NCBI RefSeq assembly: GCF_001574435.1
Contig: NZ_LOCN01000032.1
Span: 349-64,348 of the forward strand
Reading direction: 5' to 3'
DNA from: Moritella sp. JT01
Lineage (GTDB): Bacteria; Pseudomonadota; Gammaproteobacteria; Enterobacterales; Moritellaceae
Length of the DNA stretch: 64,000 nt
The notes below the pieces were generated by a model. The model ran no database searches. It was not told where the DNA came from and saw only the letters and a list, made by a program, of their open reading frames with translations. Both the position numbers and the translations under genes were made by a program. Every line of letters begins with the position of its first letter. Position 1 is the stretch's first letter. This document shows positions 29,501-37,739 of the stretch, piece after piece.

Positions 29501-29878
29501 GTATTGCTCAGGGTTAACAGTATTAGTAACATCTAATTGAGCGACGCCCCCATCACCCGATAATATTGAAGGTTCATCATCATCACGTTGTTTATCACCG
29601 TCAATATCGAGCCAAACTTGCGCATTTTTTAAATACCCATCGATTACTTTTACGTTATAAAAAACGGATGTAGGAACGGGTGTAGGCGCTGTGACCACCG
29701 GAGGTATAACTACGGGTGCAGGAGCTGTGACCACCGGAGGTATAGCTGTGACCATCGGAGGTATAACTATGGGTGTAGTTACCTTCCCCGTGTTTTTATC
29801 ATCACCATCACCACCACAACCAACCAGCGAGATTGAACTGGATAAGGCTAACGCTACAAATAATAGTTTTTTCTTCAT
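26585..29878 (-). CDS. Giant calcium-repeat lipoprotein, unknown function
   Basis: Lipoprotein of 1097 residues. The signal sequence MKKKLLFVALALSSSISLVG runs into a lipobox LVGC (Cys about residue 21), then a Pro/Val/Thr tract (about residues 35-70) built from repeats of IPPVVTAPAP. Residues about 285-345 carry thrombospondin type-3-like Ca2+ repeats (DTDSDGDGLPDGLD, DPDDDNDGVIDELD). The remaining 750 residues are low in Lys and rich in Asp/Asn/Tyr, with several recurring segments such as YDSATYRDGDNQL and VYDNGRQSIW, suggesting a beta-rich repeat. The family is not recognised. AAGGAT precedes the ATG. Probably an outer-membrane surface protein; it follows the M4 protease in orientation but is 277 bases upstream of it. 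Confidence 0.75.
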   Translation of the reverse strand: MKKKLLFVALALSSSISLVGCGGDGDDKNTGKVTTPIVIPPMVTAIPPVVTAPAPVVIPPVVTAPTPVPTSVFYNVKVIDGYLKNAQVWLDIDGDKQRDDDEPSILSGDGGVAQLDVTNTVNPEQYSAFAKIIFGQTVDEDTGPVAHGYVMSAPPGEKVISPLSTLVSIGIAHNTDGTETAEERAVIQQAVITQIANDLGIQEEYVLGDYIASGSGSAAYAAEHIVISKILPNDTDEFTVIIADNSDDAAFNKQVSVVSDMIKGVVEITAEEDFDTQVSIFDDDDDLDTDSDGDGLPDGLDTFPNDANEWLDFDGDLIGNNADPDDDNDGVIDELDIDPFDPALGLSETKQVIQFLQNSSIFYTLSEELNDNVSELYIDGFVVNGDLAVTESYQRIRTDNSSASLSTEMSSDLLLTVLGWTNVGGGYTLDLADGMLTAYPTRYSDISYQVTSVMSELSGLNIAENSINWEMFIDDSTVYPEGAISALFSLTANQDTYSLSGDAIWVLRGNSGVGDGADATTLNELITASSAGNNPDSGLVHGVSLGQHVGVELVADNTVNFYTFDFSEMETAQKIASTTWSLTSLNGEEIISFTAPQMVIDSWVDRWVYDSPHIIFSVYQDRVVRGSVQKSGELIDGDKSAFMNEVAKNAVVNAVQVDITVCGSGDIDTDASLDDFEQAVSNCGGSSQPITSEMLTLQSFHRIDDQGESRNHVFSNDGTVVVYEQGIESYTQDWSINGDRIQLSNTFGENGEESNNSIWALLDSTDAAWSMKVYDSATYRDGDNQLITNSEVWSGLLDLRDADGAYDCEIRYNSGPASIDEFNAQLAACGVLPDMDLADNSILRITGSLQTRSYVFNLDNTAFYYRNGVKYNRIWAINDDSNLELYNGEEQPLNYVMRLVDDTNGNLKFAVYDNGRQSIWSTTYKGVDLSVDILACEDLDSGWDEVNDVPLTYRSFDEFKQAVTSCQDGKLLAAFSDGLIDRGITLTTGDALNQADDIDTYQFNQDGSGVFTYNNGAGDVSVPMTWIIYEEGIVKIVMEYTDGNDVAQTAHDYLTIVETNGIDFSVKVFSRSTALQGIDDTDLGELGSRVLKVPDVE
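29690..29775 (-). repeat. Short tandem repeats encoding the Pro/Val linker
   Basis: Within the lipoprotein gene, the unit GTGACCACCGGAGGTATA recurs with small changes at about 29690, 29728 and 29750 on the plus strand. It encodes the IPPVVTAPAP-type linker between lipobox and body. Unit number could vary between strains by slippage. Confidence 0.6.
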
Positions 29879-30178
29879 GTTTTTATCCTTAACACTTCAA
29901 TAACAAGAGTCAAATTCAAACAAGAAGATGGTAAATACGTACAACATTAAAGGAACATACCATCAACACATAATTACTATACTAGACACGGATATAGCTC
30001 ATCGCACGAGATATTAACAATGAAAAATTAAGATATGCAGTATTTAAAGTTAATAAATAGTTAACAAGCAGGTTAATAGGATGTTACCCACGTTAAATTT
30101 CTTATATTTAACAACATCAAACTTATTGGTGATTGTGTGAGATATTTAATGATGAATGGGCTAAAAAAACATAAAAAA
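29879..30178. other. Intergenic region upstream of the giant lipoprotein
   Basis: About 300 AT-rich bases between ackA and the lipoprotein gene, both on the minus strand. It must hold the lipoprotein promoter. Apart from the ackA terminator at its left end, no structured element stands out. Confidence 0.4.
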
Positions 30179-30201
30179 AAACCCGCTAAAAAAGCGGGTT
30201 T
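30179..30201 (-). terminator. Intrinsic terminator of ackA
   Basis: Arms AAACCCGCT (30179-30187) and AGCGGGTTT (30193-30201) form a GC-rich stem that, read on the minus strand, is followed by a run of T. It lies 22 bases after the ackA stop. Confidence 0.88.
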
Positions 30202-30223
30202 CATCATTTAAATTAAAAATTAT

Positions 30224-31414
30224 TTATGACAGTAGTTCTACTGACTGCTGAGCAATCACAAACTCTTCATTGGTAGGAATAACCATTACAACAGCGGTAT
30301 CCGCTTTAGTAATAATACCGCGATTACCAAACCGAGCGTCTTCATTCGCTTGTTGATCTTCTTGATAACCAAAGATTTTAAGGTAATTTAGTACTTCACG
30401 ACGGATCGGTAATGAGTTTTCACCAATGCCACCAGTAAAGATGATACCGTCGAGTGATTCAAGCGATACCATGTACGAGGCGATATATTTTGCCACGCGG
30501 TAAGTAAATACTTGGAATGCTAATGTCGCACCTTTATGGCCTTGCTCCATTGCTTCAACGATACCACGACAATCGCTTGTTAAACCAGATACACCCATAA
30601 AGCCTGAGTTAGTATTCAGCTCTTTAAAAACGTCGTCTTGTGACCAGCCTTTTTTAAGTAAGAACTCAATGATACCAGGATCTAAGTCACCACAACGCGT
30701 CCCCATCATAAGGCCTGCTAGTGGCGTAAAGCCCATGCTTGTATCAACACTTTGGCCATCACGAATCGCACATACAGACGCACCATTACCTAAATGAACG
30801 GAAATAAAGCTGCTTTCTTCAACAGGCTTATTAATCATTTTCGCGGCTTCACGACTAACGTAATAATGACTTGTACCATGGAAACCATAACGACGAATAC
30901 CGTAGTCTTTGTAAAGCTTGTTCGAAATCGCACCAGTAAATGCTTTTGCAGGCATGGTCTGGTGGAATGCCGTATCAAATACTGCAAACTGTGGTAATGA
31001 TGGGAAAGCATGCATTGCAGCTTCAATACCTTTTGCACCAGCAGGATTATGCAACGGCGCAAGGTCTGACAGGTTACGAATTTCGTTTAATACAGATTCA
31101 TCAATTTGTACTGTGCTGGTAAACTTCTCTCCACCATGAACAATACGATGGCCAACGGCAACAATTTGTGACGTTAAACCTAAACTTTCAATTAAGGCCA
31201 CAATACGATTAATCGCCAGCTCATGGTGATCACCTTCAGCTGTAATTGCTTCTTCAGACTTCTGTCCTTCGTATTTCCAGCTAACAGCCGCTTCAGGAAG
31301 GCCAAAGCACTCCCCTAATCCATTAAGAACAGCATCTCCAGTATTTGAATCGATAAGAGCAAATTTTAGCGATGAGCTACCAGAGTTGATCACGAGTACA
31401 AATGAGTTAGACAT
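30224..31414 (-). CDS. ackA: Acetate kinase
   Basis: Enzyme of 396 residues, the usual length. The N-terminal phosphate-binding motif VLVINSGSSSLKFAL, the family motif GHRIVHGGEKF, GFHGTSHYYVS and the ATP-binding HLGNGASVCA and GIGENS motifs are all intact. It converts acetyl phosphate plus ADP to acetate plus ATP (and the reverse). The usual partner pta is not downstream here: the gene ends in a strong terminator, and its upstream neighbour is the divergent tcyP. The gene is therefore monocistronic in this window, and a pta gene is expected elsewhere. Confidence 0.96.
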   Translation of the reverse strand: MSNSFVLVINSGSSSLKFALIDSNTGDAVLNGLGECFGLPEAAVSWKYEGQKSEEAITAEGDHHELAINRIVALIESLGLTSQIVAVGHRIVHGGEKFTSTVQIDESVLNEIRNLSDLAPLHNPAGAKGIEAAMHAFPSLPQFAVFDTAFHQTMPAKAFTGAISNKLYKDYGIRRYGFHGTSHYYVSREAAKMINKPVEESSFISVHLGNGASVCAIRDGQSVDTSMGFTPLAGLMMGTRCGDLDPGIIEFLLKKGWSQDDVFKELNTNSGFMGVSGLTSDCRGIVEAMEQGHKGATLAFQVFTYRVAKYIASYMVSLESLDGIIFTGGIGENSLPIRREVLNYLKIFGYQEDQQANEDARFGNRGIITKADTAVVMVIPTNEEFVIAQQSVELLS

Positions 31415-31818
31415 GTGAATATGATTCCTGTTTCAGACTATTGTTGTGACTTGAGTCACTTATATTGAACCCCTATTATTCAACATTATTTGAATAATTC
31501 AACTTAATTTTACATCAAGTTGATTAACAGCCAACATTTCGTTGATCTGAGACAGTTATGCAGCGACTAAAGTTACTCCCTATGAGGTGATTATCCGCCA
31601 AAACTAATTTTATAATCTCAGATTTATACTTCCACCACCCCTCACGACTTTTTATATTACTAAATGCACTATCTAATGAATTTTAATTCTTTTAGGTAAC
31701 CAGATCACTAGTGTAATCTGCTGTAATAAATCCAACCCATTGTTATTAAATAGCTTAAAAAAACCGCATAAGGCAGTACTCTGGTTGTTTAAGCTAAAAC
31801 CACCCACAGGAATTGATC
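31415..31818. promoter_or_regulatory. Divergent ackA/tcyP control region with TTATTCAA repeats
   Basis: About 400 bases between divergent genes. TTATTCAA at 31476-31483 and TTGAATAA at 31490-31497 form an inverted repeat with a six-base spacer, and TTGAATAATTCAA at 31490-31502 is itself palindromic, so three half-sites lie close together about 65 bases from ackA. No known regulator motif matches confidently. The rest holds no visible structure. Confidence 0.45.
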
Positions 31819-33198
31819 ATGTCATTAGCTGTTATCGCTAACTTAGCCGTCTTTGGTATTCTCATTTATTTATTAAATGGCCAACAACGAAAGGGCCATA
31901 CTCTTTCACGCCTTGTTTTATTAGGCCTCGTCTCAGGTAGTATATTTGGCTTACTACTCCAACTTGGTTACGGCGAAGGAAGCAGCATCATTACAGAAAC
32001 CCTTGCTTGGGTTGATATCGTCGGTAAAGGCTACGTTGGGTTACTAAAAATGGTGATCATGCCATTAGTATTAGTATCAATGATCTCAGCGGTAGTGAAA
32101 TTAGACCGTTCAGGTTCGCTCGGTAAAATCAGTGGTTTAACCATTTGTGTATTACTGTTTACCACCATGATCTCTGCGCTTATTGGTATTGGTATCGCGC
32201 AACTGTTTGGCTTATCTGCTGAAGGTCTAACCGAAGGTGCTCGTGAAGTAGCGCGTGTAACAGTTATCGAATCACGTGCAGGACAAGTAAGCGATTTAAG
32301 CATTCCACAAATGTTAGTGAGCTTTATCCCGACGAACCCGTTTGCAGATTTAACAGGCGCACGTTCAACGTCGATTATTGCTGTCGTTATCTTTGGTATT
32401 CTAGTGGGTATTGCGGCACTTAAAGTCAGTACTGAAAATGCCGAATTGGCAAAACCAATCCATACCTTTGTTGATGTATCACAAGCTATCGTCATGCGTT
32501 TAGTTAAAATGATCATGGCGATCACACCTTACGGTATCTTAGCGTTAATGATGAAAGTGGTAGCCACATCAAGTGCAGGAGATATCCTTAACTTACTTGG
32601 TTTCATCATCGCATCTTATGTTGCTATCTTACTGATGTTTGTTGTACACGGTATCTTAGTTTCGTTTGTTGGCGTTAAACCAACAGAATACTTCAAGAAA
32701 ATCTGGCCAGTACTGACTTTTGCCTTTAGTTCACGCAGCAGTGCAGCAACAATCCCATTAAACGTAGAAGCGCAGATCAACAAGCTAAACGTACCACCCG
32801 CAATTGCAAACCTGTCAGCATCATTTGGTGCAACGATTGGCCAAAATGGCTGTGCGGGTATCTACCCTGCGATGTTAGCTGTCATGGTTGCACCAAGTGT
32901 CGGTATTGACCCAATGGAATTTAGCTTCATCTTATCACTTGTCGCGATTATCATTGTGAGCTCATTTGGTATTGCCGGTGTGGGTGGTGGCGCTACATTC
33001 GCCGCGCTTATCGTATTACCAGCCATGGGATTACCTGTGACTATCGCAGCATTACTTATTTCGATTGAACCATTAATCGATATGGCGCGAACCGCACTAA
33101 ATGTAAGCGGTTCGATGGCCGCTGGTACAATCACCAGTCGATTGCTTAAATCAAAATCTGAAACAGTAGACAGCCAAACAGAACAAACAACGGCTTAA
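31819..33198 (+). CDS. tcyP: L-cystine symporter TcyP (DAACS family)
   Basis: Dicarboxylate/amino acid:cation symporter of 459 residues, closely resembling E. coli TcyP (YdjN) along its length as I recall that sequence. Shared features include MVIMPLVLVSMISAVVKLD, the serine-rich SSRSSAATIPLN reentrant loop, GATIGQNGCAGIYPAMLAVM and GVGGGATFAALIVLPAMGLP. It imports L-cystine with sodium or protons across the inner membrane. The start is ATG 31819, with AGG at 31808-31810; a TTG two codons earlier is rejected. It ends in a 14-bp terminator. Confidence 0.88.
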   Translation: MSLAVIANLAVFGILIYLLNGQQRKGHTLSRLVLLGLVSGSIFGLLLQLGYGEGSSIITETLAWVDIVGKGYVGLLKMVIMPLVLVSMISAVVKLDRSGSLGKISGLTICVLLFTTMISALIGIGIAQLFGLSAEGLTEGAREVARVTVIESRAGQVSDLSIPQMLVSFIPTNPFADLTGARSTSIIAVVIFGILVGIAALKVSTENAELAKPIHTFVDVSQAIVMRLVKMIMAITPYGILALMMKVVATSSAGDILNLLGFIIASYVAILLMFVVHGILVSFVGVKPTEYFKKIWPVLTFAFSSRSSAATIPLNVEAQINKLNVPPAIANLSASFGATIGQNGCAGIYPAMLAVMVAPSVGIDPMEFSFILSLVAIIIVSSFGIAGVGGGATFAALIVLPAMGLPVTIAALLISIEPLIDMARTALNVSGSMAAGTITSRLLKSKSETVDSQTEQTTA

Positions 33199-33217
33199 TT
33201 TACAAGACTAAAAATAC

Positions 33218-33251
33218 AAAATGCCTATTAGTTAACGCTAATAGGCATTTT
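33218..33251 (+). terminator. Terminator of tcyP
   Basis: Perfect 14-bp stem (33218-33231 and 33238-33251; arms AAAATGCCTATTAG and its complement), loop TTAACG, ending in a T run, 20 bases after the tcyP stop. Confidence 0.85.
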
Positions 33252-33399
33252 AATCTACACCTACGTATGCAGATAATCGTTCTGTGATCACTAATTCATA
33301 ATAATCATGCGTTAATGATTTAAATTTTAGATTAAAAGCGCGTCCTTTAACTAACAAGATATAAATATACCATACTATAAATAACAAAATATAAGATGG

Positions 33400-35172
33400 A
33401 TGAATACAATGAAACGGATTTTAATTGTCGGTATTTTAATTACCGCAGCCGCAGCTGGGGGTTATTTACTGACACAAAACAATGTATCAAATGAACAAAC
33501 TCTATTAAATAAACACACCGCATTAAATTATATCCCAGCAAACACAGCCATCTTCTCTGGTCAATTAGTGCCATTCCCCGTAAAACGCTATATCAATTCA
33601 ATGGCTAATACTTACAGTGACTCACCAGACGATATCATTACCGCCATATATGAAGATGAAGATTATGACCCGACAAATACCACACTAAGTTTTTTTATAA
33701 GTTTGGCACAAAGTTATCTGGAAAATATGCAAGATGCTGATGCCTTTATGACTACGTTTGGTATTGCAGAAGAAATACAAGGTTACTTCTATACCCTCGG
33801 CATTATTCCCGTATTTAAAGTGGACGTAATCAATCCAGATGCTATATGGGCACTGTTAGATAAAGCAGAGGCTAAAAGTGGATTTACCCATGAACAACGG
33901 CAAATAAAAAAACGCGAGTATCGTGCTTACACGCTCACTGACGAAACAGACCAAGAACAGCTAGAATTGATTATTAGCCAACATGACAATCTATTGACCA
34001 TTACCTTTAATATTGGGTTAAACGAATCATTGCTATTAGAAAATGCATTAGGTATAACACCTGTCGAACAATCGATGGCTAACTCAAACATACTCGACGA
34101 AATTATCGACAAACACAATTTCACCTACCAATCAGTTAGTTACATAAACCACAAAGCAATCACCCAAGCAATTACCTCACCAAATGAAAGCTTACTTGGT
34201 CAACATATTGCGAAACTTATGCAGACAAAATATCAAAGCCAACTACAAATATATCAACAACCCCAATGTAAAATGGAACTAAACAGCATTGCCAACAGTT
34301 GGCCACGCACGGTATTTGGCTTTCACCAATTTGACATTAATAACGATAAAACAACGTTCGATATGTCGATGGTCATCGAAAGCAATAATCAAACAATATT
34401 ATCCGCCTTAACACAACTAACAGGCTTCATTCCTGAATACGTAAACGACCTCAATAATACTGTTTTATCATTTGGTATAGGGTTGGATGTCGGTAGTTTA
34501 TCACCCGCAATCAATAATATTTGGAATGAACTACAGCAACCCGCTTATAGCTGCCCACCTTTACAACAGATGCAATCCGCTATTCAACAAAATAACCCTG
34601 CGATGCTAAGTGTGATGACTGCAATGGCCAATAGTATTAAAGGAATTTCCGCGGCAATAATTGATTACAGCTTAGATGAAAATAAAAGTGAACTGACCAT
34701 CAAAAGTTTAGACGCAATCATTAGCTTATCAGCCAACGATCCAAGAGCATTGTTTAATATTATTTCGACTTTCAGACCTGAATTCGCCGATATGAAATTA
34801 CCAGCCAACGGTAATATTGTGGAATTATCATCGCTGGTGCCACTTTCCCCCTTGCCAGGACTTAACCCTAAGTTAATCATGCATAAAGAACATATGGTTA
34901 TTTTCAACGGTGCTAAATCCGAAAAAATTGCTAATGCACTTGGCGATAAACTCATGACTGCAACAGGGATATACAGTATCTCAATCGATTACAGTAAAGC
35001 ATTTACACCATTGGTTACCGCAGCAGAACTCAGTGGTCAAACCGTACCGCCCGAATTGGAAGCGCTAAAAAATTACAATCTACGTATTAACACTGGATTA
35101 CAAATAAATGAACAAGGTATTGAATTCTCCTCGTATATGGATTTAAAAACAAAAACAAAAACCATACGATGA
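33400..35172 (+). CDS. Envelope protein of unknown function (DUF3352-like architecture)
   Basis: Protein of 590 residues. A single N-terminal hydrophobic segment (ILIVGILITAAAAGGYLL) is either a signal peptide or an anchor; the rest is hydrophilic and periplasmic. The repeated theme begins TALNYIPANTAIFSGQLVPF and includes several mixed alpha/beta segments, with a single pair of Cys near residues 287 and 386. This resembles large DUF3352-type proteins (substrate-like domains with an anchoring helix), but I do not claim membership. The ATG at 33400 is used; ATG 33409 is equally plausible because GGAT lies before it. Monocistronic, with no close neighbours of known function. Confidence 0.6.
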   Translation: MNTMKRILIVGILITAAAAGGYLLTQNNVSNEQTLLNKHTALNYIPANTAIFSGQLVPFPVKRYINSMANTYSDSPDDIITAIYEDEDYDPTNTTLSFFISLAQSYLENMQDADAFMTTFGIAEEIQGYFYTLGIIPVFKVDVINPDAIWALLDKAEAKSGFTHEQRQIKKREYRAYTLTDETDQEQLELIISQHDNLLTITFNIGLNESLLLENALGITPVEQSMANSNILDEIIDKHNFTYQSVSYINHKAITQAITSPNESLLGQHIAKLMQTKYQSQLQIYQQPQCKMELNSIANSWPRTVFGFHQFDINNDKTTFDMSMVIESNNQTILSALTQLTGFIPEYVNDLNNTVLSFGIGLDVGSLSPAINNIWNELQQPAYSCPPLQQMQSAIQQNNPAMLSVMTAMANSIKGISAAIIDYSLDENKSELTIKSLDAIISLSANDPRALFNIISTFRPEFADMKLPANGNIVELSSLVPLSPLPGLNPKLIMHKEHMVIFNGAKSEKIANALGDKLMTATGIYSISIDYSKAFTPLVTAAELSGQTVPPELEALKNYNLRINTGLQINEQGIEFSSYMDLKTKTKTIR

Positions 35173-35281
35173 ATCAATAAATAGCACCGCGTTAAAGCTC
35201 GATATTAATGGGGATCAACTGAATATACAGCCTTTCAAAAAGACAGCTTAAACATTTGATATTAAGGTTCGCTCCGTCTTC

Positions 35282-36019
35282 TTACTGAACCTCAATATCC
35301 GTTTTATCTACATTATTAAGAATGCTTGTTTTCTTGCCTGTGTCACTATAAAAATGAATAAATGATTCGGCCTCAAAACCGTTAAAATCAACCACGCCTG
35401 TAATGCTGGTTAGGCTATCTGTATATGTAACACGTTCTTCTTTCAAGTTTTCACTCAAACAACGTTCTTCCATTCCATCACTTTTACATAAAGTGATAGC
35501 ACCAGATAAATTAACCGTTAACCGATAAGAAAGGTACAAATCCGCTTGAGCATCCGTAGCAACCTGATAGGTAAAAGTATCATTCGTATACTGATAAGAT
35601 AAATCTTTCAACCATAACCCTGCAGCTTGAAAAACCGTATCATGCGTTACATATAACGCTTTACTGTTTTTAGTACCGACTACAACAAAGTTATACGGTT
35701 TCATATAACTTTGATGGGCACTTTCAACATATTCCATCAAATGATGAATTGCTTTTACTTGCTTTGGGTTTACTTTGTGTAACTCCACAAGTCCAGCGTC
35801 AATAACACGAATTATTTCTTTACCTAAAGCCATAATTTGCTCAGATTCAGGTCCCGTCGCCGTATAATTTACAAATTCTGCAATCGATGTTTCAATGGCT
35901 TTGAATTCAACCGTATTCAACTCTATCGACTTTAACGTTAACGGCCTAAGCGTTTGAGACTGTTGCGCATTAACATTCACTGATAATAGTAGCGTCAGTG
36001 TAATTAAACATAGGTTCAT
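35282..36019 (-). CDS. Periplasmic protein of unknown function
   Basis: Protein of 245 residues with a signal peptide (MNLCLITLTLLLSVNVNA, cleavage near residue 18). The first half is helical and charged (IETSIAEFVNYTA, IIRVIDAGLVELHKVNPKQVKAIHHL); the second half is beta-rich with two Cys (about residues 187 and 196) that could form a disulfide. I recognise no family. It converges with the 33400 gene. GAGA precedes the ATG. Confidence 0.6.
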   Translation of the reverse strand: MNLCLITLTLLLSVNVNAQQSQTLRPLTLKSIELNTVEFKAIETSIAEFVNYTATGPESEQIMALGKEIIRVIDAGLVELHKVNPKQVKAIHHLMEYVESAHQSYMKPYNFVVVGTKNSKALYVTHDTVFQAAGLWLKDLSYQYTNDTFTYQVATDAQADLYLSYRLTVNLSGAITLCKSDGMEERCLSENLKEERVTYTDSLTSITGVVDFNGFEAESFIHFYSDTGKKTSILNNVDKTDIEVQ

Positions 36020-36509
36020 AAAAATCTCGATAATAACAAATGATTTATATCAATAATATATAGTAATGTTAGCGGTGTCATTATGGATCTAAAAATATTT
36101 ACCATCATCAATGGTTTATCATGTTTACAAACATATAATCAATAAAACCTCGTTATTTTCGCGCACTACAAGCATAAACATACATAAGATATCTAGTTAC
36201 TATATAGGTGTAACCAACAATTAATTGTAAGTAAATGTCAGTAAACCCTATAAATGCTCAGAATTGTAACAAATTGTAACAAAGATAATCAGTAGTAGAG
36301 GTAAGTCACTGACACCTGAACACACTTTGGTGCCTATTGGCATTTTCTCAGCACTGGTACCATAATGGGAGTGATAACGCAGCCTATCAAGCACGTGATA
36401 ATGCCACTGGAGTGGGTATTGAAATTCATTTTTTAACCAATGATAAAGGCTTTGTGGGGTTCGCCGCTATTGGTTAGACTGGCGTTAAATAATAAACCTA
36501 AAAATCAAC
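36020..36509. other. Gene-poor region with a possible gene relic
   Basis: About 490 bases. From roughly 36337 to the TAG at 36475-36477 the plus strand has an open frame that reads like the C-terminal end of a protein (HNGSDNAAYQARDNATGVG, then IEIHFLTNDKGFVGFAAIG). It has no start codon or ribosome-binding site, so it may be the tail of a lost gene. The family is not recognised and the evidence is weak. The rest shows nothing. Confidence 0.3.
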
Positions 36510-37349
36510 TTAACTCATACAAGCCACTATTGTTTGGCTTGATGAAAATACCGCATAACACTGACCACCTACAGTAAGGTTAAGTTGATTAGCCAACTGT
36601 GTATCAATCGACGCATAAATCATTTGTGGCATCGTGCTTTTAGCCATGTCCAGTTCGTTAAGAATCATTAAGCTCACTTCAGTTGTCTGACTATTACTGT
36701 AGATCTCATGAACGGTACTTAAGACTTGATTACTACTTTTACACGCTGATTTTCCCAGCGCAATACTGACCGCAGGGGCTTTGAATAACAATAAAATGGG
36801 CTTACCAACGACTAATGACAAACGTGCGCAACTACTTTGGGTTACACAAGCATTGAGTAATAAGCCACTAGCGAGTTCGACTTGAAGGCGTACATTTAAA
36901 TTATCTTGGTGGGAGTCTGTTCCCGAAAGATGATTATCTAATGATAAAATAGTGCCAGATAATTGATTGCGAGCACTGGTTTTTAAGGAAAAATGCCCCA
37001 CCACATCCAGTAAACTATTCATTGGGATAGCCTGGTTTTGTAAGGCTTCTAATACCATATCTTGCATTTGACCAGTCAGTGCATACATTTGCAGTAGGCG
37101 CTCACCAAAGGGCGTTAATTTAGCACCACCACCCCCTTTACCACCCTTTTCGCTATTTACAACAGGTTCTGATAAACGAGTATTCATATCTTTAACCGAA
37201 TCCCACGCGGTTTTATAACTCATCCCTGCGAGTTTAGCACCCTGACTAATCGAACCACAGGCTTGTATCTGCTGTAACAACGCGATCCGTTTAGGGTTAG
37301 CAAACACTTTATCTGCAACGGAAATCGTCAGTAATGCTTTTAAATCCAC
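36510..37349 (-). CDS. modE: Molybdate-responsive regulator ModE
   Basis: Regulator of 279 residues. The N-terminal winged helix has ACGSISQGAKLAGMSYKTAWDSV followed by the glycine-rich SEKGGKGGGGAKLTPFGERLL that is diagnostic of ModE. Two C-terminal molybdate-binding TOBE (Mop) domains follow, the first including SARNQLSGTI (about residues 130-200) and the second ending the protein. With molybdate bound, ModE represses modABC; a matching palindrome lies at 40261-40288. The start is GTG at 37349 with AAGGTG upstream at a slightly long distance. It is divergent from the diguanylate cyclase genes that separate it from modA. Confidence 0.92.
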   Translation of the reverse strand: MDLKALLTISVADKVFANPKRIALLQQIQACGSISQGAKLAGMSYKTAWDSVKDMNTRLSEPVVNSEKGGKGGGGAKLTPFGERLLQMYALTGQMQDMVLEALQNQAIPMNSLLDVVGHFSLKTSARNQLSGTILSLDNHLSGTDSHQDNLNVRLQVELASGLLLNACVTQSSCARLSLVVGKPILLLFKAPAVSIALGKSACKSSNQVLSTVHEIYSNSQTTEVSLMILNELDMAKSTMPQMIYASIDTQLANQLNLTVGGQCYAVFSSSQTIVACMS

Positions 37350-37739
37350 GATATATTATCACCTTAAAAATGAAGTACATATTGTGCGTTATCAGTAAAA
37401 CAATAACAACATGGCTGTAGCATGGTTACAAACGAACTGGATGAACAGTGTAAAAAACACACAATGGTAAAGTAGTATTCAGTAATACCGACGCAACCAT
37501 CATTAATATCATGTCAGCATGATCGACTAAGCACTGTAATATATACCATATTATAGTGCTTATGCCATTTTGAATAATCACACCTAGATTTACATTGATT
37601 GGGGGAAATAAGTAGATTAATGACAAATGATAGCGCTAACTTGACCATTAACGTATATAATAACACGCTATGTCACATTCCGTATGTGCATAAAGATGCA
37701 CGACCTCATTAATGGAATTTAACGTTATTAGGAGTAACA
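37350..37739. other. Intergenic region between modE and the first cyclase
   Basis: About 390 AT-rich bases between divergent genes, which must hold both promoters. AGGAG at about 37730 is the ribosome-binding site of the cyclase. No ModE-like palindrome was found here, so modE autoregulation is not supported by sequence. Confidence 0.4.

Noticed and set aside
31441-31502. FNR or ArcA site before ackA
   Set aside because: The palindromic TTATTCAA/TTGAATAA units do not match the FNR consensus TTGAT-N4-ATCAA. Reported only as an unidentified repeat.
36337-36477. Short plus-strand frame ending at 36477 as an intact small gene
   Set aside because: No start codon with a ribosome-binding site; kept only as a possible relic inside the gene-free region.
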